This document shows positions 7,821-16,238 of a stretch of DNA of 64,000 nucleotides, one piece after another (within the stretch, counting starts at the first letter, position 1; each line of letters starts with the position of its first letter). Origin of the DNA: Clostridia bacterium (lineage in GTDB: Bacteria; Bacillota; Clostridia; Oscillospirales; CAG-272); contig JAFUQP010000028.1 in the NCBI GenBank assembly GCA_017472305.1, forward strand, positions 43,631-107,630, given 5' to 3'. The notes under the pieces were generated by a model, which worked only from the letters and a program-made list of their open reading frames with translations, had not been told where the DNA came from and ran no database searches. The position numbers and the translations under genes were made by a program.

Positions 7821-7871
7821 CCTACATTTAGTTGATTTGCCTTTTCCGAATCTTTCTTCTGAAAACATACA

Positions 7872-7890
7872 ATTCTACTTCTGGTAGAAT
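7872..7890. promoter_or_regulatory. Perfect dyad (putative operator) at the HTH-HEPN promoter
   Basis: ATTCTAC (7872-7878) and GTAGAAT (7884-7890) form a perfect 7-bp inverted repeat with a 5-bp centre. It overlaps the end of the -10 box (7889-7894) and the predicted start site, so a bound XRE protein would block transcription. The likely binder is the HTH protein of the operon. Confidence 0.6.
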
Positions 7891-7917
7891 TATATCACAA
7901 AGTCCAATGAATGTCAA
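7889..7917 (-). promoter_or_regulatory. Consensus sigma-A promoter of the HTH-HEPN operon
   Basis: Minus strand: -35 TTGACA (7912-7917), 17-bp spacer, -10 TATAAT (7889-7894), both boxes exact. The predicted leader is about 110 nt. The rest of the 330-bp gap to the LysR gene holds only the promoter elements listed here. Confidence 0.75.
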
Positions 7918-8026
7918 CCGCACCCACAAAGTATATTAATTTCCAATCGACAATCATTACAAAGCCATTCTAGCATTCCCACCATAAGACAGACTGTGTT
8001 TATAATAGTTTTTATCTAACGCGAAC

Positions 8027-8041
8027 TATAGATTATCTATA
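8027..8041. promoter_or_regulatory. Palindrome beside the LysR gene promoter
   Basis: TATAGATTATCTATA is a perfect 15-bp palindrome containing a T-N11-A arrangement, as in LysR boxes. It abuts the -35 box at 8043, suggesting autoregulation by the LysR-type protein. Confidence 0.45.
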
Positions 8042-8042
8042 T

Positions 8043-8071
8043 TTGATATTGATAGCAATTTGTGGTAAAAT
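8043..8071 (+). promoter_or_regulatory. Promoter of the LysR-tdh-kbl operon
   Basis: -35 TTGATA (8043-8048), 17-bp spacer, -10 TAAAAT (8066-8071), about 30 nt before the ATG at 8101. Confidence 0.6.
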
Positions 8072-8100
8072 AAATACATTAATAATGAGGGGTTTTCGTT

Positions 8101-9027
8101 ATGACAATTCAGCAGTGCAGGTACGTTCTCGAGATTGCGAGGCTCGGCTCGTTCAGCCAGGCGGCAAAGCAGCTGTTCGTGGCACAATCGTCGCTTTCGA
8201 TAAGCGTCAAGTCGCTTGAGGGAGAGCTTGGAATAATAATTTTCGAGCGCTCGTCGGGCGGTGTCAGGCTCACCGAGGCAGGCTCGGAATTTATTAAATA
8301 CGCAAGGGAGATTGTCGAGTCGAGCGACTTCCTCTCGGAGCGGTATTCGAAGCCCCGTGCTCAGAAAAAGCTCTTTATCGCAACGCAGCATTACGATTTT
8401 ATCGCTGATATCTTTGCGGAGTTTTTAGCCTCGAGGGACGACGAATACTACAAGCTTTCAATCCGCGAGATTGAAACGCACAGCGTTATCCGCGAGGTCG
8501 AGAGCGCGTACAGCGACATCGGAATAATCGCTATCAAGGACGGCGACTACGATATTATGCGGCGCTATCTATCGAAAAGAGGGCTAGCCTTTACGCCGAT
8601 TATCGAGGCGGCGCCTCACGTGTTCTTCCGCGCAGGGCACCCGCTATCGGGGCGCGGCGCGCTTTCGCTATCGGAGCTGAAAAGCTACCCTTACGTATCC
8701 TACGAGCAGGGTGAGCACACCTCGTCCTTCTTCACCGAGGAGATGATGAGCGCGGAATCTGCCGACAAGCATATCGAAATCAGCGACAGAGCAACCCTTA
8801 TGAACGTTCTGCTTGTGACCGACGCATACACCGTCGGCACGGGTATTATGCCCTCGGCGCTCAACCGCGGGGATATCGTCAGCGTACCGTTTGAGAGCGA
8901 GGAGCATTACGTTATCGGCTATATTTTAAGCGAGGGCAGAAAGTCCTCAGCCCTCACAAACGAATTCATTACACTACTTGAAAAAACTTTAAAGGAAATG
9001 GTAAAAACAGATGAAGGCACTTGTTAA
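8101..9027 (+). CDS. LysR-family transcriptional regulator
   Basis: DNA-binding regulator of 308 residues. The N-terminal winged helix is typical ([60 protein letters not shown]). The remaining 220 residues form the usual periplasmic-binding-protein-like effector domain. GAGGGG lies about 9 nt before the ATG. The gene overlaps the start of tdh by 17 bp on the same strand, so it is co-transcribed with and probably regulates the threonine-to-glycine genes. The effector (threonine, glycine or another amino acid) is inferred from context only. A palindrome beside its promoter suggests autoregulation. Confidence 0.88.
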   Translation: MTIQQCRYVLEIARLGSFSQAAKQLFVAQSSLSISVKSLEGELGIIIFERSSGGVRLTEAGSEFIKYAREIVESSDFLSERYSKPRAQKKLFIATQHYDFIADIFAEFLASRDDEYYKLSIREIETHSVIREVESAYSDIGIIAIKDGDYDIMRRYLSKRGLAFTPIIEAAPHVFFRAGHPLSGRGALSLSELKSYPYVSYEQGEHTSSFFTEEMMSAESADKHIEISDRATLMNVLLVTDAYTVGTGIMPSALNRGDIVSVPFESEEHYVIGYILSEGRKSSALTNEFITLLEKTLKEMVKTDEGTC

Positions 9028-10048
9028 GGAGCGCCCCGGCAAGGGGCTGGTATTCACAGACGTTCCCGAGCCCACAGTAGGCGACGGAGAGGTAAAAATC
9101 AAGATACATAAAACCGCGATATGCGGCACCGACCTGCATATTTACAACTGGGACGCCTGGTCGGAGCGCACGATAAAAACCCCGAGGGTTATAGGTCACG
9201 AGTACGTTGGCGAGATATGTGAGCTTGGACACGGTGTCACAGGACTTAAGGTCGGTCAGCACGTATCGGGCGAGGGACATATTGTCTGCGGAAGGTGCAG
9301 AAACTGCCTTGCAGGCAACGGTCACCTCTGTAAGGAAACCGTCGGCGTAGGAGTTAACCGCGACGGCGCGTTCGCCGAGTATCTCGTTATCCCCGCGGAG
9401 AACGTTCGCCCCTGCGAGGAGGGTGTAGACGAGGAGCTGTACTCTATTTTCGACCCCTTCGGTAACGCTGTGCACACGGCTCTTTCATTCGACCTTACCG
9501 GTGAGGACGTGCTGATTACCGGCGCCGGCCCTATCGGCATTATGGCGGCGGCAGTCTGCAAGTTCGTGGGCGCAAGAAACGTGGTTATAACCGATATCAA
9601 TGACGACAGACTCGCCCTTGCGAGAAAGCTCGGCATCAAGCACACCGTCAACACAGCGAAGGAGAGCCTTGAAGAAAAGCGCCGCGAGGTGCTCATCAAG
9701 GAGGGCTTCGACGTAGGACTTGAGATGTCGGGCAGCGAGATTGCCTTCAACACTATGATAGACAATATGGTTCACGGCGGCAGAATTGCCCTGCTCGGAC
9801 TCCTGCCCGCAGATGCTAAAATCGACTGGTCAAAGGTCATATTCAACGGCCTTACCGTCAAGGGCATATACGGCAGACAAATGCACGAAACCTGGTACAA
9901 AATGTCGGCTATGCTTCAGGGCGGTCTTGACATAAAGAATATCATCACCCACAGAATGGACGTACGCGACTTCGAGGAAGGCTTCGCGGCTATGAACAGC
10001 GGCAAATGCGGCAAGGTTATCCTTGACTGGACGGCGCTCAATTCTTGA
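9011..10048 (+). CDS. tdh: L-threonine 3-dehydrogenase
   Basis: Zinc-dependent medium-chain dehydrogenase that oxidises L-threonine to 2-amino-3-oxobutyrate with NAD+. At 345 residues it has the expected length. The catalytic zinc site is seen in [12 protein letters not shown] and GHEYVGEI, the structural zinc cysteines in [15 protein letters not shown], and the NAD-binding loop in [10 protein letters not shown] with VVITDIND. The C-terminal [17 protein letters not shown] is characteristic of Tdh rather than sorbitol dehydrogenase. The gene overlaps the LysR regulator and is followed 40 bp later by kbl, the standard partner that cleaves the product to glycine and acetyl-CoA. Confidence 0.93.
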   Translation: MKALVKERPGKGLVFTDVPEPTVGDGEVKIKIHKTAICGTDLHIYNWDAWSERTIKTPRVIGHEYVGEICELGHGVTGLKVGQHVSGEGHIVCGRCRNCLAGNGHLCKETVGVGVNRDGAFAEYLVIPAENVRPCEEGVDEELYSIFDPFGNAVHTALSFDLTGEDVLITGAGPIGIMAAAVCKFVGARNVVITDINDDRLALARKLGIKHTVNTAKESLEEKRREVLIKEGFDVGLEMSGSEIAFNTMIDNMVHGGRIALLGLLPADAKIDWSKVIFNGLTVKGIYGRQMHETWYKMSAMLQGGLDIKNIITHRMDVRDFEEGFAAMNSGKCGKVILDWTALNS

Positions 10049-10088
10049 ATTTTGTAAACTTTAGTTATCAAATAGGAGTGTTTTAACA

Positions 10089-11270
10089 ATGAAGGACGCA
10101 TTAAAGATATTTCGTGAAACCCTTGACACGATAGAGCGTGACGGACTCACCAAGGGCGAGAAGATTATTACCTCTCCTCAGGGCGGCGGTGTTATGCTTT
10201 CCGACGGACGCAGGGTTATCAACCTCTGCGCAAACAACTACCTCGGTCTTGCAAATAACGAAGAGGTTATAGAGGCTGCTAGGGAGAGCTACTCCGAATT
10301 CGGCTACGGACTTTCCTCTGTAAGATTTATTTGCGGAACGCAGTCGGTGCACAAGAAGCTCGAGCGTGCTGTTTCGGACTTTCTCGGCACAGACGATACT
10401 ATCCTCTACTCCTCCTGCTTCGATGCAAACGGCGGTCTTTTCGAAACCCTGCTTACAGATGCCGACGCGGTAATCAGCGACGAATTAAACCACGCGAGCA
10501 TAATTGACGGAATAAGGCTCTGCAAGGCGAAGCGCTTCCGCTACAAAAATAACGATATGTCCGACCTTCGCGCAAGGCTCGAGGAAGCGAAGGAGGCTCG
10601 CATAAAGCTAATCGCTACCGACGGAGTATTTTCTATGGACGGCTCGGTTGCCGACCTTAAGTCGATTTGCGACCTTGCAGACGAGTATGGCGCGCTCGTT
10701 ATGGTAGACGACAGCCACGCGGCGGGCTTTATGGGTGAAGGCGGCAGGGGAACTGCCGAATACTGCGGAGTTCTCGGCCGTGTTGATATTATCACAGGCA
10801 CCTTTGGCAAGGCGCTCGGCGGTGCTTCGGGCGGCTTTACCTCGGGAAGAAAGGAAATTATCGACCTTCTCCGTCAGCGCTCTCGCCCCTACCTCTTCTC
10901 AAACACCCTCGCACCTGCGGTTGCGGCAGGCTCGCTGAAGGTACTCGAGATTATTCAGCGTGACGGCTCGCTTCGCGAGAGGCTCTTCAAAAACACTCGC
11001 CTCTTTGCCGAAAAAATCAAGGAAATCGGACTTACCGTCAAGGACGGCGGCGCACCGATAATCCCGATAATGCTTTACGACGAGCACACGGCAGTTGAGA
11101 TGGCAAAAAGAATGATGGAGCGCGGCGTATACGTCGTAGCCTTCTCCTACCCCGTAGTTCCCAGAGGTCTTGCGAGAATAAGAACGCAGATGTCGGCAGC
11201 CCTTACGGAGGAGGATATTCTCTACACCGTAAAGTGCTTCAAGGAAGTAAAGGCGGAAATGGGAATCTAA
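10089..11270 (+). CDS. kbl: Glycine C-acetyltransferase (2-amino-3-ketobutyrate CoA ligase)
   Basis: PLP enzyme of the alpha-oxoamine synthase family that cleaves 2-amino-3-oxobutyrate with CoA into glycine and acetyl-CoA. The 393-residue protein has the family landmarks: NNYLGLANN near the N-terminus, HASIIDG, VDDSHAAGFMG with the PLP-contacting Asp and His, and the Schiff-base lysine in TGTFGKALGGASGG. The ATG has AGGAG 11 nt upstream. It is paired with tdh, which supports Kbl over 8-amino-7-oxononanoate synthase (BioF). A terminator hairpin lies 45 bp after the stop. Confidence 0.93.
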   Translation: MKDALKIFRETLDTIERDGLTKGEKIITSPQGGGVMLSDGRRVINLCANNYLGLANNEEVIEAARESYSEFGYGLSSVRFICGTQSVHKKLERAVSDFLGTDDTILYSSCFDANGGLFETLLTDADAVISDELNHASIIDGIRLCKAKRFRYKNNDMSDLRARLEEAKEARIKLIATDGVFSMDGSVADLKSICDLADEYGALVMVDDSHAAGFMGEGGRGTAEYCGVLGRVDIITGTFGKALGGASGGFTSGRKEIIDLLRQRSRPYLFSNTLAPAVAAGSLKVLEIIQRDGSLRERLFKNTRLFAEKIKEIGLTVKDGGAPIIPIMLYDEHTAVEMAKRMMERGVYVVAFSYPVVPRGLARIRTQMSAALTEEDILYTVKCFKEVKAEMGI

Positions 11271-11314
11271 CTTTGTTCGGGGCTTTCGCCTTTAGGCATA
11301 AACGAATAAAAAAC

Positions 11315-11347
11315 AAGAGGGGTTGTTGTCAATAAACATCCCCTCTT
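11315..11347 (+). terminator. Terminator of tdh-kbl
   Basis: AAGAGGGG (11315-11322) pairs with CCCCTCTT (11340-11347), followed by TTA. Confidence 0.7.
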
Positions 11348-11433
11348 TTAAATGTGCCTCGGATTAAATTATTGAGGTCGAAAACCTGTGGTTTTCCTCT
11401 TTTATATTGTTTTTTATTCTATCTCCGTTCTCT

Positions 11434-11473
11434 CCCTCTCGACGTATGTAAATACGCCTTCGGGTCGAGAGCG
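11434..11473 (-). repeat. Single copy of the CGTAN/NTACG hairpin family
   Basis: Read on the minus strand: CTCTCGAC, then CCGAAGG, CGTAT, loop TTAC, ATACG, TCGAGAGG. The inner stem is CGTAT/ATACG, where the copies near 23 kb have CGTAC/GTACG and the copy at 45.6 kb has CGTAG/CTACG, so this base pair covaries. The flanks CCGAAGG and TCGAGAGG closely match the 45.6-kb copy (CCGATGG, TCGAGAGG). An alternative pairing CTCTCGAC/GTCGAGAG is also possible. Confidence 0.6.
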
Positions 11474-11536
11474 AAGATTTCTGCTCTAAATCCGTTCGCC
11501 CCGCCTTTCGCCTTTAGGAAAACTGAATAAAAAACG

Positions 11537-11567
11537 AGTGGAGATGTATTAATCAGGCATCTCCACT
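11537..11567. terminator. Bidirectional terminator between kbl and galT
   Basis: AGTGGAGATG (11537-11546) and CATCTCCACT (11558-11567) make a perfect 10-bp stem with T-rich flanks on both strands. It sits 28 bp past the galT stop. Confidence 0.75.
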
Positions 11568-11594
11568 TTTTGTTTTGCTTCGTTTTATTTAATT

Positions 11595-13097
11595 TCAGGT
11601 GAGATTGACAATCCTATCAATAAATCTCTTAAAGGCGGCCTTGCCTTCCTCGGTGCGCTTGAACACGCCTGCATCGAGAAGCACGCGAAGGAACACCTCG
11701 CCGACCTCGGCTCTGATAATGTCCTCGGCGTTCTCTGCCGAAAGCTCAGGGTGACGGCGAAGAAGCTCCTCTGCCCAGTCCGCGTGGTGGGCAATTACGG
11801 AGTTATCTCTGACACTCTCGCCCGAGAGGAGAGCCGACTTAAGCTCTGCCATCTCCGAGGAGAGCCTTGCGGGAAGAACGGCAAGTCCCATTACCTCGAT
11901 AAGTCCGATATTTTCCTTCTTGATGTGGTGAAGCTCGGGGGCGGGATGATAGAGCCCGAGGGGTCTGTCCTCGGTTGTGATATTGTTACGCAGCACGAGG
12001 TCGAGAGTGTATTTCTCGCCGGACTTTCTCGCTATCGGGGTTACGGTATTGTGAGGTGTGCCGTCGGTTTCGGCAAATACGTATGCCGACTCGTCGGTAT
12101 ATTTTCGCCACTCGGTGAGAATTCTATCCGAGAGGTCTATGAGCTGCTCGCGGCACTCCGACTCGAGCCTTATTACCGACATAGGCCACGCAACAACACC
12201 TGCCTTGACCTTTGGATATTCGGGAACGGAAAACTCCCACTCGAGCTTTGCGCGCTCCATTGCAAAGGTGTATCTTCCGCCCTGGAAATGCTCGTGAGAG
12301 AGTATCGAGCCGCCAACGATAGGCAGGTCGGCGTTCGAGCCTACGAAATAGTGCGGAAGGTATTCAACGATATCAAGGAGCTTTGAGAACACCTCGCGGT
12401 CAATACGCATAGGCGTGTGCTCATAATTGAAGGCTATGCAGTGCTCATTGTAGTAGCCGTAGGGGGAGTACTGAAGCCCCCATCTTTTTCCACCGACGGT
12501 AATCGGTACGGGAGAGAGATTCTGGCGCGCGGGGCGCTGCGCGTTACCGGCAAAGCCTGCGTTCTCGGCGCAGAGCATACACTTCGGGTAGCTTGTCGCC
12601 TTTGCCGTCTTTGCAGCGGCAATATCCCTCGGGTCCTTCTCGGGCTTCGAGAGGTTAACGGTTACGTCAAGCGTGCCGTACTCGGTTTCGTGTGTCCAGC
12701 GAAGGTCGCGCTTCATTCTCTCGCGTCTGACGTAATTTGTGTCGCCTGAGAAGCGGTAGTACCAATCGGTAGCATCGCTTGGAGAGATAGCGTAAAGACG
12801 TGAAAACTCGGCAGAAACTTCTCTCGGCATAGGCATAAGAAGCCCCATAAGCCTCGTGTCAAAGAGGTCGCGCGAGTTCTGCGTATCGGGAATAAGACCT
12901 TCCTCTACAGCGTACTTAAGGAGAGGCTCAAGCACCTCGTCTGCCGTATAACCGTCGGAGCTTGCCTCGGTAGGCTCCCATGAGTCAAGGCGAAGAGTGT
13001 CCATTATTTTATTACGCACTACGTAGACGTCAAGAGGGGTTATAAGCCCGTGCTTCAGTCCGTAGTCAACAAGTCTTTCTGCTGCCGAATAAATCAT
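11595..13097 (-). CDS. galT: UDP-glucose-hexose-1-phosphate uridylyltransferase (Firmicutes type)
   Basis: Leloir-pathway enzyme exchanging UMP between UDP-glucose and galactose-1-phosphate. The 500-residue length and domain pattern match the Gram-positive GalT2 family. Visible signatures are YPKCMLCAENAGFAG, GLQYSPYGYYNEHCIAFNYEHTP taken as successive pieces, and the histidine cluster ILSHEHFQGGRY. The frame is open to a TTG at 13112, but the ATG at 13097 has AAAGGA at 7 nt and is preferred. No galK or galE is adjacent. It is the last of a minus-strand run (DUF1858, trmK, Nif3-like, galT) and is followed by a terminator. Confidence 0.9.
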   Translation of the reverse strand: MIYSAAERLVDYGLKHGLITPLDVYVVRNKIMDTLRLDSWEPTEASSDGYTADEVLEPLLKYAVEEGLIPDTQNSRDLFDTRLMGLLMPMPREVSAEFSRLYAISPSDATDWYYRFSGDTNYVRRERMKRDLRWTHETEYGTLDVTVNLSKPEKDPRDIAAAKTAKATSYPKCMLCAENAGFAGNAQRPARQNLSPVPITVGGKRWGLQYSPYGYYNEHCIAFNYEHTPMRIDREVFSKLLDIVEYLPHYFVGSNADLPIVGGSILSHEHFQGGRYTFAMERAKLEWEFSVPEYPKVKAGVVAWPMSVIRLESECREQLIDLSDRILTEWRKYTDESAYVFAETDGTPHNTVTPIARKSGEKYTLDLVLRNNITTEDRPLGLYHPAPELHHIKKENIGLIEVMGLAVLPARLSSEMAELKSALLSGESVRDNSVIAHHADWAEELLRRHPELSAENAEDIIRAEVGEVFLRVLLDAGVFKRTEEGKAAFKRFIDRIVNLT

Positions 13098-13175
13098 TTT
13101 GTGTCCTTTCAAGATATGTGCATTTGTGAATTCGTTGGTATTTAGTAAAGTTTAATTTACAAAAACATCGTTTGC

Positions 13176-13937
13176 TTATAAAAATTTAATTGTGTTCGAC
13201 GAGGCAACCTCGACGTAGAGCGACGGGTCAGAGTCGAGAGCTATACTTCTGAAATAATCGGTTACAGGCTGCTCTGTGAAGTAGTGGCCCGCCTCAATCA
13301 TATTTATTCCAAGCTCCGCCGCCTCTTCCATAAGATTGTAGCTTATTCTTCCCGAAACGAAGGTATCAGCCCCTGCCTCAATTGCCGCGCGAACGTAGTC
13401 CTTTCCGTCGCCGCCGACCACCGCGACCACTCTCACGGGGTTGAGTCCGTCGGAATACTTCACGACGTCAGATTGCGTCTGCTGCTTTACTCTGTAGACG
13501 AAGTCCTCGAGGCTCTGCTGCTCGTCAATCGAGCCAATTCTTCCAAGCTCCCCCTCGCCAAAGGGCTTGGTGTCGAATATGTCAAGTATGTCGGCAAGGC
13601 AATCGTTCACACCGCCTGTGACCTTATCGGCTCTCGTATGTAAGGAGAACACCGAAATCTCCGCCATAAGAAGCTTGATAAGCTTTCTCTGTACGCTGCC
13701 GCTATCGGTAAGCGAGCTTATCGGCTTGAAAATCAAGGGGTGATGCGATATAATCAAGTCAAATCCTGACTCGATTGCGTAATCGACGATTTCCTCGGTG
13801 ACGTCGAGGGTTATCAGCACTCGCGAAACCTCCTTCGAGGTGTCGGCAGAGCACATAAGCCCGTCGTTGTCCCACTCCTCCGAGAGTGTCTTGGGAATTC
13901 TCGCTTCAAAATGGCGATACAGCTCCTTAACTGTCAT
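13176..13937 (-). CDS. Nif3-like dinuclear metal centre protein (YqfO family)
   Basis: A 253-residue member of the Nif3/DUF34 family, which forms hexameric toroids with a di-metal site. Metal-ligand motifs are visible: EWDNDGLM near residue 21, LIISHHPLIF near 62 and EAGHYFTEQP near 220. The biochemical role is unsettled: it is often named GTP cyclohydrolase I type 2, but this is not established for bacterial members. It is commonly found next to trmK in Firmicutes, as here (97 bp downstream of trmK). This short version lacks the PII-like insertion found in some longer homologues. Confidence 0.85.
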   Translation of the reverse strand: MTVKELYRHFEARIPKTLSEEWDNDGLMCSADTSKEVSRVLITLDVTEEIVDYAIESGFDLIISHHPLIFKPISSLTDSGSVQRKLIKLLMAEISVFSLHTRADKVTGGVNDCLADILDIFDTKPFGEGELGRIGSIDEQQSLEDFVYRVKQQTQSDVVKYSDGLNPVRVVAVVGGDGKDYVRAAIEAGADTFVSGRISYNLMEEAAELGINMIEAGHYFTEQPVTDYFRSIALDSDPSLYVEVASSNTIKFL

Positions 13938-14034
13938 TCTTTTTCTCCTTCCCCTGGATTGTTTTAATTTGCAAGGCTCGGGTTGCCTTTTAGTGGTACG
14001 GTTGCCGTTTTCTCGGGTACGGGAGCGCTGTTTT

Positions 14035-14742
14035 TCACACCCGTCCCTCGGGAATGCCGTTTTCCAATAGCCCTTTTATTGCCGCGAGCACTTCCCTCTC
14101 ATCTCCTGCAGCGGCGCCCGAAAGCTCCTTGCCGCGCACCGATTTTTCATAGGAGCGCGCCTTGCCGAGAAGGTAGTCGCGCGAGGACGGGGAAAGCTCC
14201 CGCCCGTCAGAAATCAGCCCCAGCTCGGCTTCGGTATCGGAAATTTCCCGACACTCCCCGACGTAGGTCGCAAGGAGCGTTACGTAGTGCTTACCTGCGT
14301 CGGTAGTATATGCTTCTTTGAGGACGGTATAGCCTCTCGAGTAGAGATATTTTCGCAAATGTGCCTGCTTCGACATAGGTCCGAGAATCAGATTTACACG
14401 CTTATCCCTCGTCCACTCGGCGCGCTCGATTATCTCGGCAATCAGCTCGCCGCCCATTCCGCAGATAGCGAGGTCTGATACGCCCTTGTCAGTAAGCGCC
14501 GCCGCACCGTCGGTAAGCAGGAATTCGGTCCTCGAGAGAAGCCCTGCCGCCTCTGCATTGCGGCGAGCCGAGGCAAGCGGTCCCTCGTTTATATCTGTGC
14601 AATAGGAAAATCGCACAACACCATCGGTCAGTAAAAAAATAGGCAGGTACGCGTGATCTGTGCCTACGTCGGCAAACACGGCGTCCTGCCTAACGAGCGC
14701 TGCCGCAGACCTAAGGCGCGGTGTCAGTGCCCAACCCTTCAT
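14035..14742 (-). CDS. trmK: tRNA (adenine22-N1)-methyltransferase
   Basis: SAM-dependent methyltransferase that modifies A22 in tRNAs. At 235 residues it shows the class I motifs: VFADVGTDHAYLPIFLL (SAM loop), CTDINEGPLASARRNAE, LAICGMGGELIAEII and LILGPMSKQAHLRKYL, the last being characteristic of TrmK (YqfN). The C-terminal part is helical (about 165-230). The start ATG overlaps the stop of the upstream DUF1858 gene as ATGA, implying coupling. The order trmK then Nif3-like is conserved in many Firmicutes. Confidence 0.9.
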   Translation of the reverse strand: MKGWALTPRLRSAAALVRQDAVFADVGTDHAYLPIFLLTDGVVRFSYCTDINEGPLASARRNAEAAGLLSRTEFLLTDGAAALTDKGVSDLAICGMGGELIAEIIERAEWTRDKRVNLILGPMSKQAHLRKYLYSRGYTVLKEAYTTDAGKHYVTLLATYVGECREISDTEAELGLISDGRELSPSSRDYLLGKARSYEKSVRGKELSGAAAGDEREVLAAIKGLLENGIPEGRV

Positions 14743-14942
14743 TTTTTAGACGCAAGGTAATCGTTAATCTTCTTAACGAGCTCGTCTGCGTTGGTGCCGT
14801 GCACGTTGCAGGCGTCCTCAATGGACTCGCCTCTCGAATGAGGGCAGCCGAGGCAGTGCATTCCTATCTCAAAGAAAAATCTTGCGGTTTCAACGTCGAA
14901 ATCAAGAACGTCACCGATAAGAGTATTTTTCGTTACTGTCAT
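14739..14942 (-). CDS. DUF1858 domain protein
   Basis: A 67-residue protein with the DUF1858 signature: an N-terminal VTKNTLIGDVLDFD, then FFEIGMHCLGCPHSRGESIEDACNVHG carrying the conserved CLGC pair, and a short C-terminal helix. The family is small and often proposed to act in redox or metal-related regulation; its function is unknown. The frame is open to 15041, but the ATG at 14942 has AAAGGA 8 nt upstream and fits the family length. It overlaps trmK by ATGA and leads the minus-strand run from a promoter at 15000-15028. Confidence 0.85.
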   Translation of the reverse strand: MTVTKNTLIGDVLDFDVETARFFFEIGMHCLGCPHSRGESIEDACNVHGTNADELVKKINDYLASKK

Positions 14943-14999
14943 TTGTTTATTCCTTTCGATTTTCTGACTTTTATGCGGGAAAAACGCATTTACCCTACT

Positions 15000-15028
15000 A
15001 GTATAGCACACCGAGGGCGAAAAATCAA
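15000..15028 (-). promoter_or_regulatory. Promoter of the DUF1858-trmK-Nif3-galT run
   Basis: Minus strand: -35 TTGATT (15023-15028), 17-bp spacer, -10 TATACT (15000-15005). Confidence 0.65.
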
Positions 15029-15048
15029 TAATTATTTTCAACTTGCTA

Positions 15049-15077
15049 TTTACTTTTTACTACTTTTATGATAAAAT
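15049..15077 (+). promoter_or_regulatory. Promoter of prfB
   Basis: -35 TTTACT (15049-15054), 17-bp spacer, -10 TAAAAT (15072-15077), about 40 nt before the ATG. Confidence 0.6.
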
Positions 15078-15116
15078 ATTACAGAAACGAAGACAATCAC
15101 AGAACGGAGAGCAATT

Positions 15117-16232
15117 ATGATAGTTGCGCTTGAAGAAGCGAAGAGAAGACTTTCTTCCATGTTCGAGGTAATCGAGGAGCTTGGAAGTCAGTTAAGAATA
15201 GACGAGGCGAAGGAAAGATGCGCCGAGCTTGAGCGTGAAACGCTCGTGCAGGACTTCTGGAACGACGCCGAGAAATCCTCAAAGAAGCTCCAGGAGATAA
15301 AGCAGCTAAAGGATAAATACGAGAGCTACGAGGAGCTAAAATCGAGGCTCGAGGACACCTTTACCCTCTGCGAGATGGCTATTGAGGCAGGTGACGAGGA
15401 CTCGGTTGAGGAGGTTGTTACCGAAACAGATTTCATTGAGAGCGAGGCGGAGAGAAAGAGAATCGAGGTTCTCCTCTCGGGCCCGTACGATAAGAATAAC
15501 GCAATACTCTCCTTCCACCCGGGTGCAGGCGGAACAGAGGCTCAGGACTGGGCTTCAATGCTCTACCGTATGTATACGAGATGGGGCGAGAAGCGCGGCT
15601 TCAATGTCAAGCTCGTCGATTGGCTCGACGGTGACGAGGCGGGCATCAAGTCCGCGACCATTATGGTTGAGGGAATTAACGCCTACGGCTATCTGAAGAG
15701 CGAGAACGGCGTTCACCGCCTCGTAAGAGTATCACCCTTCGACGCGTCGGGCAGACGTCACACCTCGTTTGCCTCGGTTGAGGTTATGCCCGAATTTGAT
15801 GACGACGACACGATAGTTCTCCGCGACGAGGACCTCGAGATTACGGCGCACCGTTCATCGGGTGCGGGCGGTCAGCACATCAACAAGACCGACTCGGCAA
15901 TCAGAATAGTTCACAAGCCCACGGGTATAGTCGTCGGCTGTCAGACAGAGCGTAGCCAGCTCCAGAACAAGGAAACGGCTCTTAAAATGCTCCGCGCAAA
16001 GCTTATGGAAATCAAAATCCGCGAGAAGCTTGACAGAATTGAGGACATTCAGGGCAACAAGGCTAATATCGAGTGGGGCAGCCAGATAAGGAGCTACGTG
16101 TTTATGCCCTACACCCTCGCAAAGGACACGCGCACAGGCTTCGAGGACGGAAACATCGACTCGGTAATGGACGGAAACATCGACGGCTTTATCAACGCCT
16201 ACCTCAAGTACCTCGAGAAGGGCGAGGAATGA
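15117..16232 (+). CDS. prfB: Peptide chain release factor 2
   Basis: Class I release factor recognising UAA and UGA stop codons. The tripeptide anticodon SPF (LVRVSPFDASGRRHTSF) marks RF2, and the peptidyl-tRNA hydrolysis loop GAGGQHINKTDSAIR is intact. At 371 residues it is full length in a single open frame. Many bacterial prfB genes need a programmed +1 frameshift at an in-frame UGA near codon 25; here the equivalent segment (EELGSQLRIDEAKER) is read through without any stop or slippery CTT-TGA, so this gene lacks that autoregulation. GGAGAG precedes the ATG. Repeats and a bidirectional terminator follow. Confidence 0.94.
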   Translation: MIVALEEAKRRLSSMFEVIEELGSQLRIDEAKERCAELERETLVQDFWNDAEKSSKKLQEIKQLKDKYESYEELKSRLEDTFTLCEMAIEAGDEDSVEEVVTETDFIESEAERKRIEVLLSGPYDKNNAILSFHPGAGGTEAQDWASMLYRMYTRWGEKRGFNVKLVDWLDGDEAGIKSATIMVEGINAYGYLKSENGVHRLVRVSPFDASGRRHTSFASVEVMPEFDDDDTIVLRDEDLEITAHRSSGAGGQHINKTDSAIRIVHKPTGIVVGCQTERSQLQNKETALKMLRAKLMEIKIREKLDRIEDIQGNKANIEWGSQIRSYVFMPYTLAKDTRTGFEDGNIDSVMDGNIDGFINAYLKYLEKGEE

Positions 16233-16238
16233 TTTTAA

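Larger units (their letters stand above)
11283..11535. repeat. Intergenic tract with a duplicated terminator-bearing segment
   Basis: A 31-32-nt segment beginning CTTTCGCCTTTAGG and ending GAATAAAAAAC occurs at 11283-11314 and again at 11505-11535, each time directly before a terminator hairpin. Between them lies a copy of the CGTAN/NTACG hairpin family (11434-11473). This accounts for most of the 324-bp gene-free stretch between kbl and galT. Confidence 0.65.
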
